From contig JAOSKU010000001.1 in the NCBI GenBank assembly GCA_027493445.1, forward strand, positions 3,120,822 to 3,184,821: a stretch of 64,000 bases of DNA, in the 5' to 3' direction. Below are positions 17,599-26,241 of the stretch, one piece after another. The position numbers and the translations under genes were made by a program. Source of the DNA: Thermoleophilia bacterium (lineage in GTDB: Bacteria > Actinomycetota > Thermoleophilia > RBG-16-64-13). The notes under the pieces were generated by a model that saw only the letters and a list, made by a program, of their open reading frames with translations, did no database searches and was not told the DNA's origin. Position 1 is the stretch's first letter; every line of letters begins with the position of its first letter.

Positions 17599-18600
17599 TC
17601 ATAGCCGTCCTCTTTCCTTCAGGAACTCCACGGCCGCGCCGGCCAAAGCAGCGGCGATCTTCTGCCGGTACTCGCTGGTGGCCAGCAGCCGGTCCTCGTC
17701 GGGGTTCGACATGAAGCCGATCTCGGGCAGGATAACCGGCACGTCCGACCAGTTGAAACCGGTCATGTCGGCGCGAGCATCGAGGCCCCGGTCGGTGGCG
17801 GCGGTGGCCGCGATGAGGGCCGCCTGGGCCAGCTCGGCGGCCCGCTTGGAGGGGCCGGCGATATCGTCGGTCCATCCCTTGACGATGGCTGGGTAGAGCA
17901 CATGGATGCCGCGGGTGGAGCTGTTGTCGGAGCCGTCGGCGTGCACCCGGATGTAGAGGTCGGCTTGGGCCTCGTTGGCGATCTGGGTCCGCTGGATGTT
18001 GGAGATGTTGATGTCTTGAGTCGTGCGGGTCATGACGACCTCCACGCCTCGGGCCTGAAGCGCGTCGCGAAGCAGCAGGCTGACAGCCAGCACCAGCTCG
18101 CCTTCCGGCGTGCCGGTGGCCACTCCGCTCGTGCCCGAGCTGACCTTGGCCTTCTTGGTCGAGGAACCGGGGCCCACCGGCTCGGTGCTCGAGTCGCCGC
18201 GGCCCTGGTGCCCGGGATCGATGACCACTATGGGCTTGCTCGTCGGGGCCGGGGGCGGGTCGGCGGAGCCACCCGCTTGAACCGGCTGGGACGTGGTCGT
18301 GGGGGCCTCGGTGGTGGTGGGCGCTTCTGCGGTGGTCGTCGTCTCGGGCGGGGCTGTGGGGGACGGAGAGAGGCCGGTGGCGGCGTCGACCTGCAGCGAG
18401 GTCGCCGGTGCCGGGGGAGTGGCGGGCACGCTGCGGTCGGTCGAAAACAGCGAGGCGGCGGCCAGCGTGGCCGCGCCGAGGAAGGCCAGCCCCACGAGGG
18501 CGGCAAAGGCAGTGCGTAGACGCCGGCGTAGAGCCCTGCGTCGCTGGAGCTGATTCAGGAGCTCACGGGTGGCCGGATCTCTTGGGGGCCGGTTCGCCAT
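17599..18600 (-). CDS. N-acetylmuramoyl-L-alanine amidase (Amidase_3)
   Basis: A 333-residue protein with a cytoplasmic basic N-terminus, one membrane helix (residues about 29-51), a Thr/Pro-rich spacer and a zinc amidase domain from about 125 to the end. The metal ligands are visible: His in VVIDPGHQG, Glu in TPEGELVLAVSL and His in DLYIRVHADGS; the catalytic Glu lies in VILPEIGFMSNPDED. It cleaves the amide bond between MurNAc and the stem peptide during wall turnover or cell separation. It is anchored outside the membrane. A 15-bp inverted repeat lies just upstream. Confidence 0.93.
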   Translation of the reverse strand: MANRPPRDPATRELLNQLQRRRALRRRLRTAFAALVGLAFLGAATLAAASLFSTDRSVPATPPAPATSLQVDAATGLSPSPTAPPETTTTAEAPTTTEAPTTTSQPVQAGGSADPPPAPTSKPIVVIDPGHQGRGDSSTEPVGPGSSTKKAKVSSGTSGVATGTPEGELVLAVSLLLRDALQARGVEVVMTRTTQDINISNIQRTQIANEAQADLYIRVHADGSDNSSTRGIHVLYPAIVKGWTDDIAGPSKRAAELAQAALIAATAATDRGLDARADMTGFNWSDVPVILPEIGFMSNPDEDRLLATSEYRQKIAAALAGAAVEFLKERGRL

Positions 18601-18623
18601 GCGGCAAGTGTAGCAGAGGCCCG

Positions 18624-18673
18624 GCGCCGGTCCGGCCGGACCGAAGACCGTAGCGGCTCGGCCGGACCGGCGC
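18624..18673. terminator. Long perfect inverted repeat between two minus-strand genes
   Basis: GCGCCGGTCCGGCCG (18624-18638) pairs perfectly with CGGCCGGACCGGCGC (18659-18673) around a 20-base loop. It lies 14 bp past the stop of the four-helix-bundle gene and 24 bp upstream of the amidase start. No T-tract. It most likely ends the upstream transcript, but a role as an operator or 5'-leader structure for the amidase cannot be excluded. Confidence 0.5.
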
Positions 18674-18687
18674 TGGGGTGTGCCCTC

Positions 18688-19107
18688 TCAGGCGGCTCCG
18701 AGGAGGGAGAAAGGGGGCTCGTTGAGGCTCAGCCGTACCTCGTGGCCGGCCAGCTGCACGAGCAGGCCCACGTGGGCGGCCTCGGTCGGGGTGACGGCCC
18801 CGGATCTCTGTCCTAGACGGGCAAACGTGTCGAGCTCGCTCAGGGCCCCGAGGCTGCGGAGCATGAGAGCGTGGTAGTCGCGCACCGAGATCGCCTCCAG
18901 CGCACAAGCGGCGCCGGCGAGGGCGTCCATGGCGGCGCGGCGCATCTGCGAGCGTAGTCCCGTGTGCTCTTTGAGAGGGAACTTCCCCGCCAGCCGGTCG
19001 ACGTGGGTGGCCAGCGCGACGAGCCTCTCGACGGCCCTGCGCGCGGCGTAGGGCACTTCTGGGCCGTTGGGTTCGTGGGGCTCCAGGCTGGCAATCGAGT
19101 CGTCCAT
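18688..19107 (-). CDS. Four-helix-bundle protein (23S rRNA intervening-sequence protein-like)
   Basis: A 139-residue all-helical protein. The pattern AARRAVERLVALATHVDRLAGKFPLKEHTGLRSQMRRAAMDALAGA (read in parts) followed by RSLGALSELDTFARLGQRSG matches the small four-helix-bundle family first seen in rRNA intervening sequences and in diversity-generating retroelements (Avd). No reverse transcriptase or rRNA is near, so the gene stands alone. Members can form pentameric rings and bind nucleic acid; the function here is unknown. ATG 19107 has GAGAGG upstream. Confidence 0.7.
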   Translation of the reverse strand: MDDSIASLEPHEPNGPEVPYAARRAVERLVALATHVDRLAGKFPLKEHTGLRSQMRRAAMDALAGAACALEAISVRDYHALMLRSLGALSELDTFARLGQRSGAVTPTEAAHVGLLVQLAGHEVRLSLNEPPFSLLGAA

Positions 19108-19211
19108 GACCTCTCCTCGGCATCCGGCTACTGCGTTGAACGCGAGATTCGACCCGAGGTTACCGGTGTCATCGGCCTCGGCCTTTCCGGGCCGCCGGTC
19201 GAGCTGCGGGC

Positions 19212-20015
19212 TCAGCTCGTTTCGATCACGGAGGCCGCGTGATCCCAAAGCCGAGTGAGGTTGCGACCGGCCTGCTTTGCGCTGTACATCGCGACATCGG
19301 CCAGATGCACCAGCTCTGCTTCGTCTCCGGTGTCGGCCGGGTAGCCCGCGATGCCGGCGGAGACGGTCATGCGTCCCACAACCGGGAACGTGTGCTCGGC
19401 CATGGCCGTACGCAGGCGTTCGCAAACGGTTAGGGCCTGCTCCGGGTCGGTGTCTGGCAAGATGAGGGCGATCTCCTCTCCCCCGATGCGGCATGCGGTG
19501 TCGGAGGCTCTGATCTGTCGTCTGACGAGGGCCGCCACTTCACATAACACGGCGTCGCCGGTCTGGTGGCCGTGGGTGTCGTTGACCTGCTTGAAATGGT
19601 CGATGTCGATGATGGCCAGGCTCAGTGGGCGCGCGTAGCGGCTGCTCTTGGAGCACTCGGCGGCCAGCTGCTGCAGAAAGGAGCGGTGGTTTTGCAGCCC
19701 GGTGAGGCTGTCGACCGTGGCCGCCGTGGCCAACCGTTTGGTTGTCTCGTAGAGAGTAATCCGCACCACGAAGAACGCCAGCAGCCCTACGCAGAGCCCT
19801 CCGAGGAGACTCAGCGTGCGGAAAAAGGCCTCCGCGCCCGGGCGCCACTCCACGAATGGCTGCACGCCCAGGGGTAGCAGGATGCCGAGCAAGATCCCGA
19901 AGGCCACCATGAGCACGAAGACGGGCCGGAGGCTGGGGTCGTGCCGTAGACCGGTCTTTTCGATTGGGGCCGGCCCGAGCAGCCTGCCACGTGCCGCGGG
20001 TTCTGTCTGGCCCAT
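19212..20015 (-). CDS. Membrane-anchored diguanylate cyclase (GGDEF)
   Basis: A 267-residue protein. Two membrane helices (VFVLMVAFGILLGILLPLGV and a second at about residues 65-88) precede a GGDEF domain from about residue 100: ATVDSLTGLQNHRSF, IIDIDHFKQVNDTHGHQTGD and the active-site loop RIGGEEI. The usual last residue of GG(D/E)EF, Phe, is Ile here; the acidic pair that binds metal is kept. The inhibitory I-site RxxD (RASD) lies exactly five residues before the GGEEI loop, so product feedback is expected. It makes cyclic di-GMP from GTP at the membrane. ATG 20015 is preferred over GTG 20024 because of GGAG spacing. Confidence 0.9.
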   Translation of the reverse strand: MGQTEPAARGRLLGPAPIEKTGLRHDPSLRPVFVLMVAFGILLGILLPLGVQPFVEWRPGAEAFFRTLSLLGGLCVGLLAFFVVRITLYETTKRLATAATVDSLTGLQNHRSFLQQLAAECSKSSRYARPLSLAIIDIDHFKQVNDTHGHQTGDAVLCEVAALVRRQIRASDTACRIGGEEIALILPDTDPEQALTVCERLRTAMAEHTFPVVGRMTVSAGIAGYPADTGDEAELVHLADVAMYSAKQAGRNLTRLWDHAASVIETS

Positions 20016-20110
20016 GGGGATCACTCTCCGTGGAGGGGTGGGAGTCCGACGTGTGTAGGTTCCAGCCTTCCATGGCCACTATGGCAAAACTCAGCCACGC
20101 AGGGAAGCCC

Positions 20111-21037
20111 TCACAGATCGCGGCGTGAAAAGAGCAAAGCCGAGGCCGTCAGGCAGGCGAGCAGGTAGACGAGGCCGAAAGCCACCGTGGAGAGTCGGAC
20201 GGGCGAAGGGGAGCCGAAGGGTCCCAGATCGAAGCTGCCGAAGAGCCCCAGGTTGCGTGGGGCCAGACCCTCGAGCGACATGCGGAAGAAAGCGTCGGTG
20301 GGGAGCAGGTAGTGAACGGCATCGCCGATACTCTCCGCTGTACCGTTGCCGAGGAAGAGGCCGATCTGCTTGACCACGCCGCCGATAAAGGCGAGGCCGT
20401 AGGCCATGAGCACCAGGATCCCGGTGGCCACCGGAGGCAGTACCGCTGTACCCAGGCTGACCAGCGACAGCACAATCAGGCCTTCGGCCGCCAGGAGTAG
20501 CCACGACTGCAGGGGCGATGGTGGCACGTAGCCTGAGAACAGCCAGGTGGCGGCGATGAGGCTGCCGGCGAGGAAGGCCAAGTAGCTCAAGAAGATGGTG
20601 GCATAGCCGAGGTAGCGACCCAGAAGGATCTGCACCCGGGCGATGGGCCGTGTGACGATGGTCTGCAGGGTGCCGTTCTCCGCGTCGCCCGAGATCATGC
20701 CGGCGGCCAGGAACACCACCAGGGCGGCGCTGAGGAAGCTGCTGATGAAGAGGCCGAAGGAGAGCATCTGGAAGGCGGCCACGTCGCGGAAGAACTCCGA
20801 ACCGAGTTGAGGGAGAGCCGGGTTCGATACGCCTCCCATGCCGCTCGGGTCGAAGTGCCGGAAAGAGAAGTAGGCTCCCAGGGCGTACAGGACCACGAAG
20901 GCCAGGGTCAGCAGGAAGCCCACGAGGATCATGCGCCGGCGGACACCTTCCTTCCAGGTGTGGCCGGCCAGCAGGAGGACCTGGCGGGTACGTGTGCTTC
21001 GGTACGGGCGTCCGGCGGCCGCCGCGCCGCCTTTCAC
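20111..21037 (-). CDS. ABC-2 type transporter permease
   Basis: A 308-residue protein with six hydrophobic segments in the ABC-2 (NatB/YhaP-like) arrangement: RMILVGFLLTLAFVVLYALGAY near the N-terminus, then a cytoplasmic-side conserved stretch SGDAENGTLQTIVTRPIARVQILLGRYLGY that couples to the ATPase. The GTG start overlaps the TGA of the ATPase gene at 21034 by four bases, so the pair forms one exporter. The substrate is not evident. Confidence 0.88.
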   Translation of the reverse strand: MKGGAAAAGRPYRSTRTRQVLLLAGHTWKEGVRRRMILVGFLLTLAFVVLYALGAYFSFRHFDPSGMGGVSNPALPQLGSEFFRDVAAFQMLSFGLFISSFLSAALVVFLAAGMISGDAENGTLQTIVTRPIARVQILLGRYLGYATIFLSYLAFLAGSLIAATWLFSGYVPPSPLQSWLLLAAEGLIVLSLVSLGTAVLPPVATGILVLMAYGLAFIGGVVKQIGLFLGNGTAESIGDAVHYLLPTDAFFRMSLEGLAPRNLGLFGSFDLGPFGSPSPVRLSTVAFGLVYLLACLTASALLFSRRDL

Positions 21038-21975
21038 GGTCGGGCCTCCTCGGGCGGCGACGCGATTGCCGTCGCGTCCTGGTGGGTCCGCACCACGTGC
21101 ACGAAAGCGTCCTCGAGCGTGCGGCGCTCCAGGGTGACCTCGTAGACGGGCAGAGCTAGGTCGACCACGGTCTTGACCAGGGTGGGGACGTCCTCGGGTC
21201 GAGCCACCGGCACGGTCAGTACGCCCCGGGCGTAGGCGGCTGCCGGCACGCCCAACCGGGCGGATGCGGCCTGGGCCTGAGGCGGGGTCAGGTCGCCCAC
21301 CCGGATGCGGGCGTTCGGCTTCTGCAGGAGCTCGTCCATGGTGCCCTGGGCCACGATGGTCCCCTGGTCGATGACGGCCACCTGGTCGCAGACCTTCTCC
21401 ACCTCCGTCAGAAGGTGGCTGTTCAGAAATACGGTCATGCCCCTTTCGCGCAGCCGTACCAGCACGTCGCGCACGTCGAGGCGGCCGAGCGGGTCCAGGG
21501 CGCTCGTGGGCTCGTCGAGGAAGACCAGCTCGGGATCGCCCACCAGGGCCTGGGCCAGTCCCAGTCGCTGCTGCATGCCTTTGGAATAAGTACCCACCCG
21601 GCGTTCGCCGGCCTGACCGATGCCCACCAGGTCGAGCAGGCCGGTCGGATCGACCGGCACTCCGGCCAGCCGGCCGTGAAAGCGGAGCAGCTCGGTGCCG
21701 GTGAGCCAGGTAGGGAAGCGGAAGAGCTCGGGTAGATATCCCGTCCGGCGTTGCACGGCGCGTTCTCCCGGACGTCCGCCGAGAACGCGTACGGTCCCCT
21801 GGGCGCGGGGCACCAGGCCGGTGAGGATCTTGACCAGGGTGGACTTGCCGGCCCCGTTGGGCCCCAGGAAGCCGAAGACGCTACCCGGCTGGACCTCGAG
21901 ACTCACGCCGTCCAAGGCGATCACCGCGCCGTAGCGCTTGCGAACGTCGAGGCAGGAGATGGCCGGGTCGCTCAC
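21034..21975 (-). CDS. ABC transporter ATP-binding protein for the ABC-2 permease
   Basis: A 313-residue ATPase. Walker A GPNGAGKST, signature YSKGMQQRLGLAQAL and Walker B LVFLDEPTSALD are intact; after them NSHLLTEVEKVCDQVAVIDQG is the switch region, followed by an 80-residue C-terminal domain typical of DrrA/NatA-type exporters. It powers the permease encoded four bases downstream. A second, separate ATPase/permease pair follows upstream (21982-23837), with only six bases between the two pairs, so all four genes may share one transcript. Confidence 0.92.
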   Translation of the reverse strand: MSDPAISCLDVRKRYGAVIALDGVSLEVQPGSVFGFLGPNGAGKSTLVKILTGLVPRAQGTVRVLGGRPGERAVQRRTGYLPELFRFPTWLTGTELLRFHGRLAGVPVDPTGLLDLVGIGQAGERRVGTYSKGMQQRLGLAQALVGDPELVFLDEPTSALDPLGRLDVRDVLVRLRERGMTVFLNSHLLTEVEKVCDQVAVIDQGTIVAQGTMDELLQKPNARIRVGDLTPPQAQAASARLGVPAAAYARGVLTVPVARPEDVPTLVKTVVDLALPVYEVTLERRTLEDAFVHVVRTHQDATAIASPPEEARP

Positions 21976-21981
21976 TGCCGC

Positions 21982-22869
21982 CTATGCGATCAGCCGCCTG
22001 CGCATGCTGCGCAGGGCCAGCTCGGCGAAGAGCACCGTCGTCGCGAGAACGTAGGCCAGCTGGGGTAGGGCGGTCCAGTCCAGCCGGTCGAGCATGATGC
22101 CGCGGGTCAGATCGATCATCGAGGTCAGGGGCACTGCCCAGGCCACGGGCTGGAGAATGTCGGGGATACGGCTGAGCGGGAAGAAGGCTCCGGTCAGCAT
22201 CTGCACGGGGAACACCACCCCGCTCAGGAAGAAGTTGAAGTACTCGGTCTGGCGGACCCGGCTCGTGATGAGCAGCGAGAGGGCTCCGAAGTGGAGGCCG
22301 GCCACGAATTGCAGCGCCAGGATCACCGGGATCCACAGCAGCGGCACGCGGCCGAGGATCACCAAGGTGACGGTCAGAGCCCCCGCATTGATCAGGCTGC
22401 GCGTGGCGCCCCAGCAGATCTCGCCCAAGCTCACCTCTTCGGGGTTGACCGGGGTGGCCACGATGGCGTCGAAAGTGCTTTGGAAAGCCATGCGGAAGTA
22501 GGAGCCGTAGGTGCATTCGAAGGTAGCCTGCAGGATCGAGGTGGTGACCAGGATGCCCGGGGCTACGAAAGACAGGTAGTCGACCCCGTCGATGGTGGAG
22601 ATATAGAAACCGACTCCCAAGCCCAGGGCCAGCAAGTAGAGGTAGGGCTCGATGAGCGGCGGGAGGAGGTTGGTCTTCCACAGCCGCCGGAAGACGTAAG
22701 CGTCTCGGTACCACACCTGTAGGAAGCGCCTACCCACGGCGGTCAGTCCGCGAGGCGGTCGCAAAGCAAACTCGACGGCCGCGCGCTCCTCGGCAGGCTC
22801 GCGTTCGGGTGGGGCGGGCGGCGGCGGCACGGGCCAGGAGGGGTGGGGCGGGGTGGCCGAGCTTGTCAC
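21982..22869 (-). CDS. ABC-2 type permease (NodJ/DrrB-like)
   Basis: A 295-residue protein with six membrane segments and the family stretch YISTIDGVDYLSFVAPGILVTTSILQATFECTYGSYFRM (read in parts) followed by FDAIVATPVNPEEVSLGEI, which is the ABC-2 coupling region. It has a Pro-rich cytoplasmic N-terminus. The gene overlaps the TGA of its ATPase (22866) by four bases. Family members export lipo-oligosaccharides or drugs such as daunorubicin; the substrate here is unknown. Confidence 0.88.
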   Translation of the reverse strand: MTSSATPPHPSWPVPPPPAPPEREPAEERAAVEFALRPPRGLTAVGRRFLQVWYRDAYVFRRLWKTNLLPPLIEPYLYLLALGLGVGFYISTIDGVDYLSFVAPGILVTTSILQATFECTYGSYFRMAFQSTFDAIVATPVNPEEVSLGEICWGATRSLINAGALTVTLVILGRVPLLWIPVILALQFVAGLHFGALSLLITSRVRQTEYFNFFLSGVVFPVQMLTGAFFPLSRIPDILQPVAWAVPLTSMIDLTRGIMLDRLDWTALPQLAYVLATTVLFAELALRSMRRRLIA

Positions 22870-23837
22870 TCGCGGATCTCCCGGCCGGTGAGCTTCAGAA
22901 AGACATCTTCCACCGACGTGGGGCGCAACCGGCTCTCCCGGCTGCCATAGACCGAGACCAGGGGCGCGAGCGCTTCGGACGTGGGCGCGTAGAGGTAGAG
23001 CCGCTGGCCGCTTCTTTGCCGTGAGAAATCGGGATGCTCCCGGGTGATGCGAGCCTCGAGCTCAGGGTCGGCGACCATCTCGAGGACGAACTCACCCACG
23101 TGCTTGCGCACCAGGTCGAGCGGCCGGCCGGCCGCGATGATGTGGCCGTGGTCCATGATGTTCAGGCTGTCGCAGAGGTTCTCGGCCTCTTCCATGTAAT
23201 GGGTGGTCAGGAGGAAGGTCAGGCCCTGGTCGCGCAGCTCGAGCAGGCGATCCCAGATGAGGTGGCGCACCTGGGGGTCGAGACCGGTGGTGGGCTCGTC
23301 GAGGACAACCACCTCGGGTTCGTTGAGCAAGGCGCGGGCGATTACCAGGCGGCGCTTCATGCCTCCGGAAAGGTGCATGATGATCGTGTCACGTCTTTCC
23401 CAAAGCTCCATGAAGTCCAGCAGCTCCCGAGCCCGGCGCTCCACCGCCGGCCCGCGCAGGCCGAAGTAGCGGCAGTAGATCATGAGGTTGTCCCAGACGG
23501 AGAGGTCGGGATCGAGGTTGTTCTCCTGGGGCACCACGCCCAGGCGGGCCTTGATACGGCGGGGGTCTTCGCGTACTTCGATGCCGAACACCCGCAGCGT
23601 ACCCTCGGTGGGCTCGGCCAGGCAGTAAATCATCTTCATCAGGGTGGTCTTGCCGGCCCCGTTGGGGCCCAGGAAGCCCTGAAAGTCGCGGGGCATGACG
23701 GCGAAGTCCAGTCCGTCGACGGCGGTGAGCGAGCCGTAGCGCTTCACCACGCCGCGGGCCTCGATGAGAGGGGGCGCGATCAAGGGCATCCGGCCGTTGT
23801 CGGCGGCCTGTGGCATCATGTTTGCCATGGCAGTCAT
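22866..23837 (-). CDS. ABC transporter ATP-binding protein (NodI/DrrA-like)
   Basis: A 323-residue ATPase with Walker A GPNGAGKTT, signature LSGGMKRRLVIARAL, Walker B VVVLDEPTTGLD and switch His in LLTTHYMEEAENLCD. The sequence LGVVPQENNLDPDLSVWDNL is characteristic of the NodI/DrrA branch. The start may be the ATG at 23837 or a later in-frame ATG (23828), both close to GGTAGG. Translation is coupled to the permease at 21982-22869. Confidence 0.92.
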   Translation of the reverse strand: MTAMANMMPQAADNGRMPLIAPPLIEARGVVKRYGSLTAVDGLDFAVMPRDFQGFLGPNGAGKTTLMKMIYCLAEPTEGTLRVFGIEVREDPRRIKARLGVVPQENNLDPDLSVWDNLMIYCRYFGLRGPAVERRARELLDFMELWERRDTIIMHLSGGMKRRLVIARALLNEPEVVVLDEPTTGLDPQVRHLIWDRLLELRDQGLTFLLTTHYMEEAENLCDSLNIMDHGHIIAAGRPLDLVRKHVGEFVLEMVADPELEARITREHPDFSRQRSGQRLYLYAPTSEALAPLVSVYGSRESRLRPTSVEDVFLKLTGREIRE

Positions 23838-23865
23838 CCTACCAATCTTTCACACTGAGCTCGGT

Positions 23866-24087
23866 TCGGAATGACGCCTCGCCCTCAGGGTGCGCCGGGT
23901 GCGGGCGAGGCCAGGACGCAGGGAGCGGGCGTAGCAGCGCTACGGACGCGACCGAGGACACCGCATCGCACCGCCCAGGGCGGCCGCGGGGGCCGGGGCT
24001 TCGTTTCGAGACGAGCGAGAGGAGCTCGGTTCGGAATGACGCCTCGCCGCCAGGGTGCGCTGGGTGCGGGCGAGGCATACTCACTGT
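23866..24087. repeat. MITE-like repeat, copy C without terminal repeats
   Basis: Two units beginning GAGCTCGGTTCGGAATGACG flank the core containing GGGAGCGGGCGTAGCAGCGC and the motif CGCATCGCACCGCCCAGG. Order and spacing match copies A and E, but the CAGGCYGTTGAA ends are absent. It fills the space between the divergent ABC and DUF1992 genes. Confidence 0.65.
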
Positions 24088-24117
24088 CGGCGTGGGCGAG
24101 AATGGGGGAGCAGGGGA

Positions 24118-24511
24118 ATGGACGCGTTTGCCGCCATCGCTGAGCGACGGATCCGGGAGGCTCTCGAGGCCGGGGCCTTCAAGGACCTGCCAGGGGCCGG
24201 GCGTCCCCTGGACTTCTCGCGCGACCGGCGGGTGCCCCGCGAGCTGCGGGCCGTCTATCGGGTGCTCGAGAACGCGGGGGTGCCTGCCCCCGGAAGTGGA
24301 GCTGCGCCGCGAGGTGCGCAGCTTGCAGGAGTTGCTTCCGACCATCAAGGACGAGGAAGCGCTGAGGGCGAAGGTGCGTGAGATCAACGCCAAGATCACG
24401 GCCCTGAACGTGATGGGCGCTCGGTCGGGCCGGAGCACGATCGGTTCCGAGATGGCGCAGCTCTATGCCGAGAAGCTTGTCCAGCGGTTGCGGAGGGGGA
24501 ACGATGCCTGA
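24118..24511 (+). CDS. DUF1992 (DnaJ C28 conserved domain) protein, one frameshift
   Basis: A family of about 130 residues. The first part (MDAFAAIAERRIREALEAGAFKDLPGAGRPLDFSRDRRVPRELR) carries the DLPG.GRPL signature. The second (EVELRREVRSLQELLPTIKDEEALRAKVREINAKI) is read in another frame; the switch lies near 24285 in a G/C-rich stretch with runs of five. The combined length fits the family, so a one-base error or mutation is likely. The 3' end overlaps the following amidotransferase gene by eight bases, suggesting an operon of three. The function of the family is unknown. Confidence 0.78.
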
Positions 24512-25337
24512 CAGCCGTTCGCTGGCACGCGCCGGTTCTGCCCCCGGAGGGGACGCTGATCTGGTCCGGCCGCGCCTGCTGGTGCTCCAGCACGTGGCCT
24601 GTGAGCCCTTGGGTACGTTCGAGGCGCCCTTGCGGGAAGCCGCCGACGTGCGCGTGCTGCAGGCCTACGCCGACCCGGCCGCCTACCGGCATGAGCTCGA
24701 CCGCCTGGTCAAGACCTCGGGGTATGACGCCGTGGTGGCACTGGGCGGGCCCATGTCGGTCTACGAGCACACCGACGTGGAGTTCTTGGACGATTCTCTG
24801 CGCTTGCTGCGCGACGCGCTCCACCGTGAGCTCCCTATCTTGGGGATCTGCCTGGGCTCGCAGTTGCTCGCCTGGAGCCTGGGCGCACAGGTGCGGGCAG
24901 GGCGCACGCTTGGCCTACGCAAGGAGATCGGCTGGTTTCCGCTGCAGCTGACTGAGCGGGGCCGAGTCGACCCTATCTTCCACGGGTTTCGCGAGGAGGA
25001 GCCGGTCTTCCACTGGCATGGCGATACCTACGACATCCCCGAAGGCGCCTGGCACCTGGCGCGAAGCGCCCGCTACCCGGCTCAGGCTTTCCGCTGGGGT
25101 CGGTGGGCCTACGGGCTGCAGTTTCACGTGGAGGTGACCGCGGCCCTTGCGGCCGAGTGGGTCGAGGTCTACGCGGCGGAGCTAGCCGCGCTCGACTACG
25201 TTGACGGCGCCGCCGTGGTGGACCAGGCGGCCCGGCACGAAGCCGCCTTGGCCGACAAGGCCCGGGTGGTGGCCGCGTACTTCGTCGAGTGCATGCTGGA
25301 GTCGCTGATGGAACCCCGGGTACGGGCAGAGCGATGA
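24504..25337 (+). CDS. Class I glutamine amidotransferase-like protein (GMP-synthase type), first of pair
   Basis: A 277-residue protein with a triad glutamine amidotransferase domain: VVALGGPMSVYEHTDVEFL, the nucleophile Cys in PILGICLGSQLLAWSLGA, and His/Glu in YGLQFHVEVT. No synthetase or ATP-pyrophosphatase domain follows, so it belongs to the stand-alone GATase proteins of the COG0518 type, whose acceptor reactions are mostly unknown. Start ATG 24504 has GGAGGGGG upstream. It is followed, with an ATGA overlap, by a paralogue. Confidence 0.88.
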   Translation: MPDSRSLARAGSAPGGDADLVRPRLLVLQHVACEPLGTFEAPLREAADVRVLQAYADPAAYRHELDRLVKTSGYDAVVALGGPMSVYEHTDVEFLDDSLRLLRDALHRELPILGICLGSQLLAWSLGAQVRAGRTLGLRKEIGWFPLQLTERGRVDPIFHGFREEEPVFHWHGDTYDIPEGAWHLARSARYPAQAFRWGRWAYGLQFHVEVTAALAAEWVEVYAAELAALDYVDGAAVVDQAARHEAALADKARVVAAYFVECMLESLMEPRVRAER

Positions 25338-26158
25338 GCAAGCCTGACGCCGCACCGTGCCGTCGAGCGCGCCTCGGCGGCTTGGGGGCTCGTTTTGCAG
25401 CGAGCTCCAAGCCGAGAGTGGTCGTGCTCCAGCACCGGGAGCGGGCGCATCTGGGCGCTCTGAGGCCGGAGCTGGAGGCAGGAGCGGAGTTGAGGGTCCT
25501 CCCGATCTGTCCCGGAGACAGCTCCTCTAAGGCGGCGGTCAGCCGCCTGCTGGACACGGGGGCGTATGATGGGCTGATCGCGCTCGGAGGCCCGATGGGG
25601 CTCTACGAGCGCGACGCCTACCCATGTCTGGAACGTTCGATGGCTTTGGTGCGGGACGCCGTGCGTCGGGATGTGCCGTTCCTGGGAATCTGCCTGGGGG
25701 CGCACATGCTGGCCGAGGTGCTGGGGTCGCCTGTCTACCAGGGGTCCGAGCGAGGCTTGCCGCGTGAGGTGGGCTTCGTGCCTCTGCGTCCCACACCCGC
25801 GGCGGCTTCGGACCCGGTCATGCGCATCTACTCGGGACTGGAGCCGGTGCTCTTCTGGCACCGCGATACCCATGACCTGCCGCCGGACGCGGTGCATCTG
25901 GCCGCCAACTCGGTGTACGAAGCGGCGGCCTTCCGCTCGGGTCGCTGGGCCTATGGCATCCAGTTCCACCTGGAGGTTGCCGCCGAGCAGCTGGCGTGCT
26001 GGGTGACCGGAGATGCGGGGGGTCTGCAGGTCGAAGGCTTCCAACCTGAGGCCCTCATCAGCGAGGGGTGGTACTACGACGAGCTGATTCGCTCGCGAGC
26101 GTCCGCCCTGGCCCGGCTGTTTCTGGACTGGGCACGTGAGAGGAGCCTGGCCGTCTGA
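25334..26158 (+). CDS. Class I glutamine amidotransferase-like protein, second of pair
   Basis: A 274-residue paralogue of the preceding gene. The domain landmarks are again present: LIALGGPMGLYERDAYPCLE, Cys in PFLGICLGAHMLAEVLGS and His/Glu in YGIQFHLEVA. Divergence between the two is considerable, so the duplication is old. Translation is coupled to the first gene (ATGA overlap). Two tandem stand-alone GATases may form a heteromer or act on related acceptors; this is an inference. Confidence 0.87.
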   Translation: MSKPDAAPCRRARLGGLGARFAASSKPRVVVLQHRERAHLGALRPELEAGAELRVLPICPGDSSSKAAVSRLLDTGAYDGLIALGGPMGLYERDAYPCLERSMALVRDAVRRDVPFLGICLGAHMLAEVLGSPVYQGSERGLPREVGFVPLRPTPAAASDPVMRIYSGLEPVLFWHRDTHDLPPDAVHLAANSVYEAAAFRSGRWAYGIQFHLEVAAEQLACWVTGDAGGLQVEGFQPEALISEGWYYDELIRSRASALARLFLDWARERSLAV

Positions 26159-26241
26159 GTTCGCGGCCGTGCTCGCCGATGCGGCCCGTCGATTCACGGC
26201 CGAGCGCGGCGCATGCGCCCGCCGGGTCGAGCTAAGGGGTG

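Noticed and set aside
19212-19494. Long minus-strand ORF upstream of the four-helix-bundle gene
   Set aside because: It overlaps the diguanylate cyclase in another frame and has no family similarity; the ATG at 19107 with a ribosome site is the true start.
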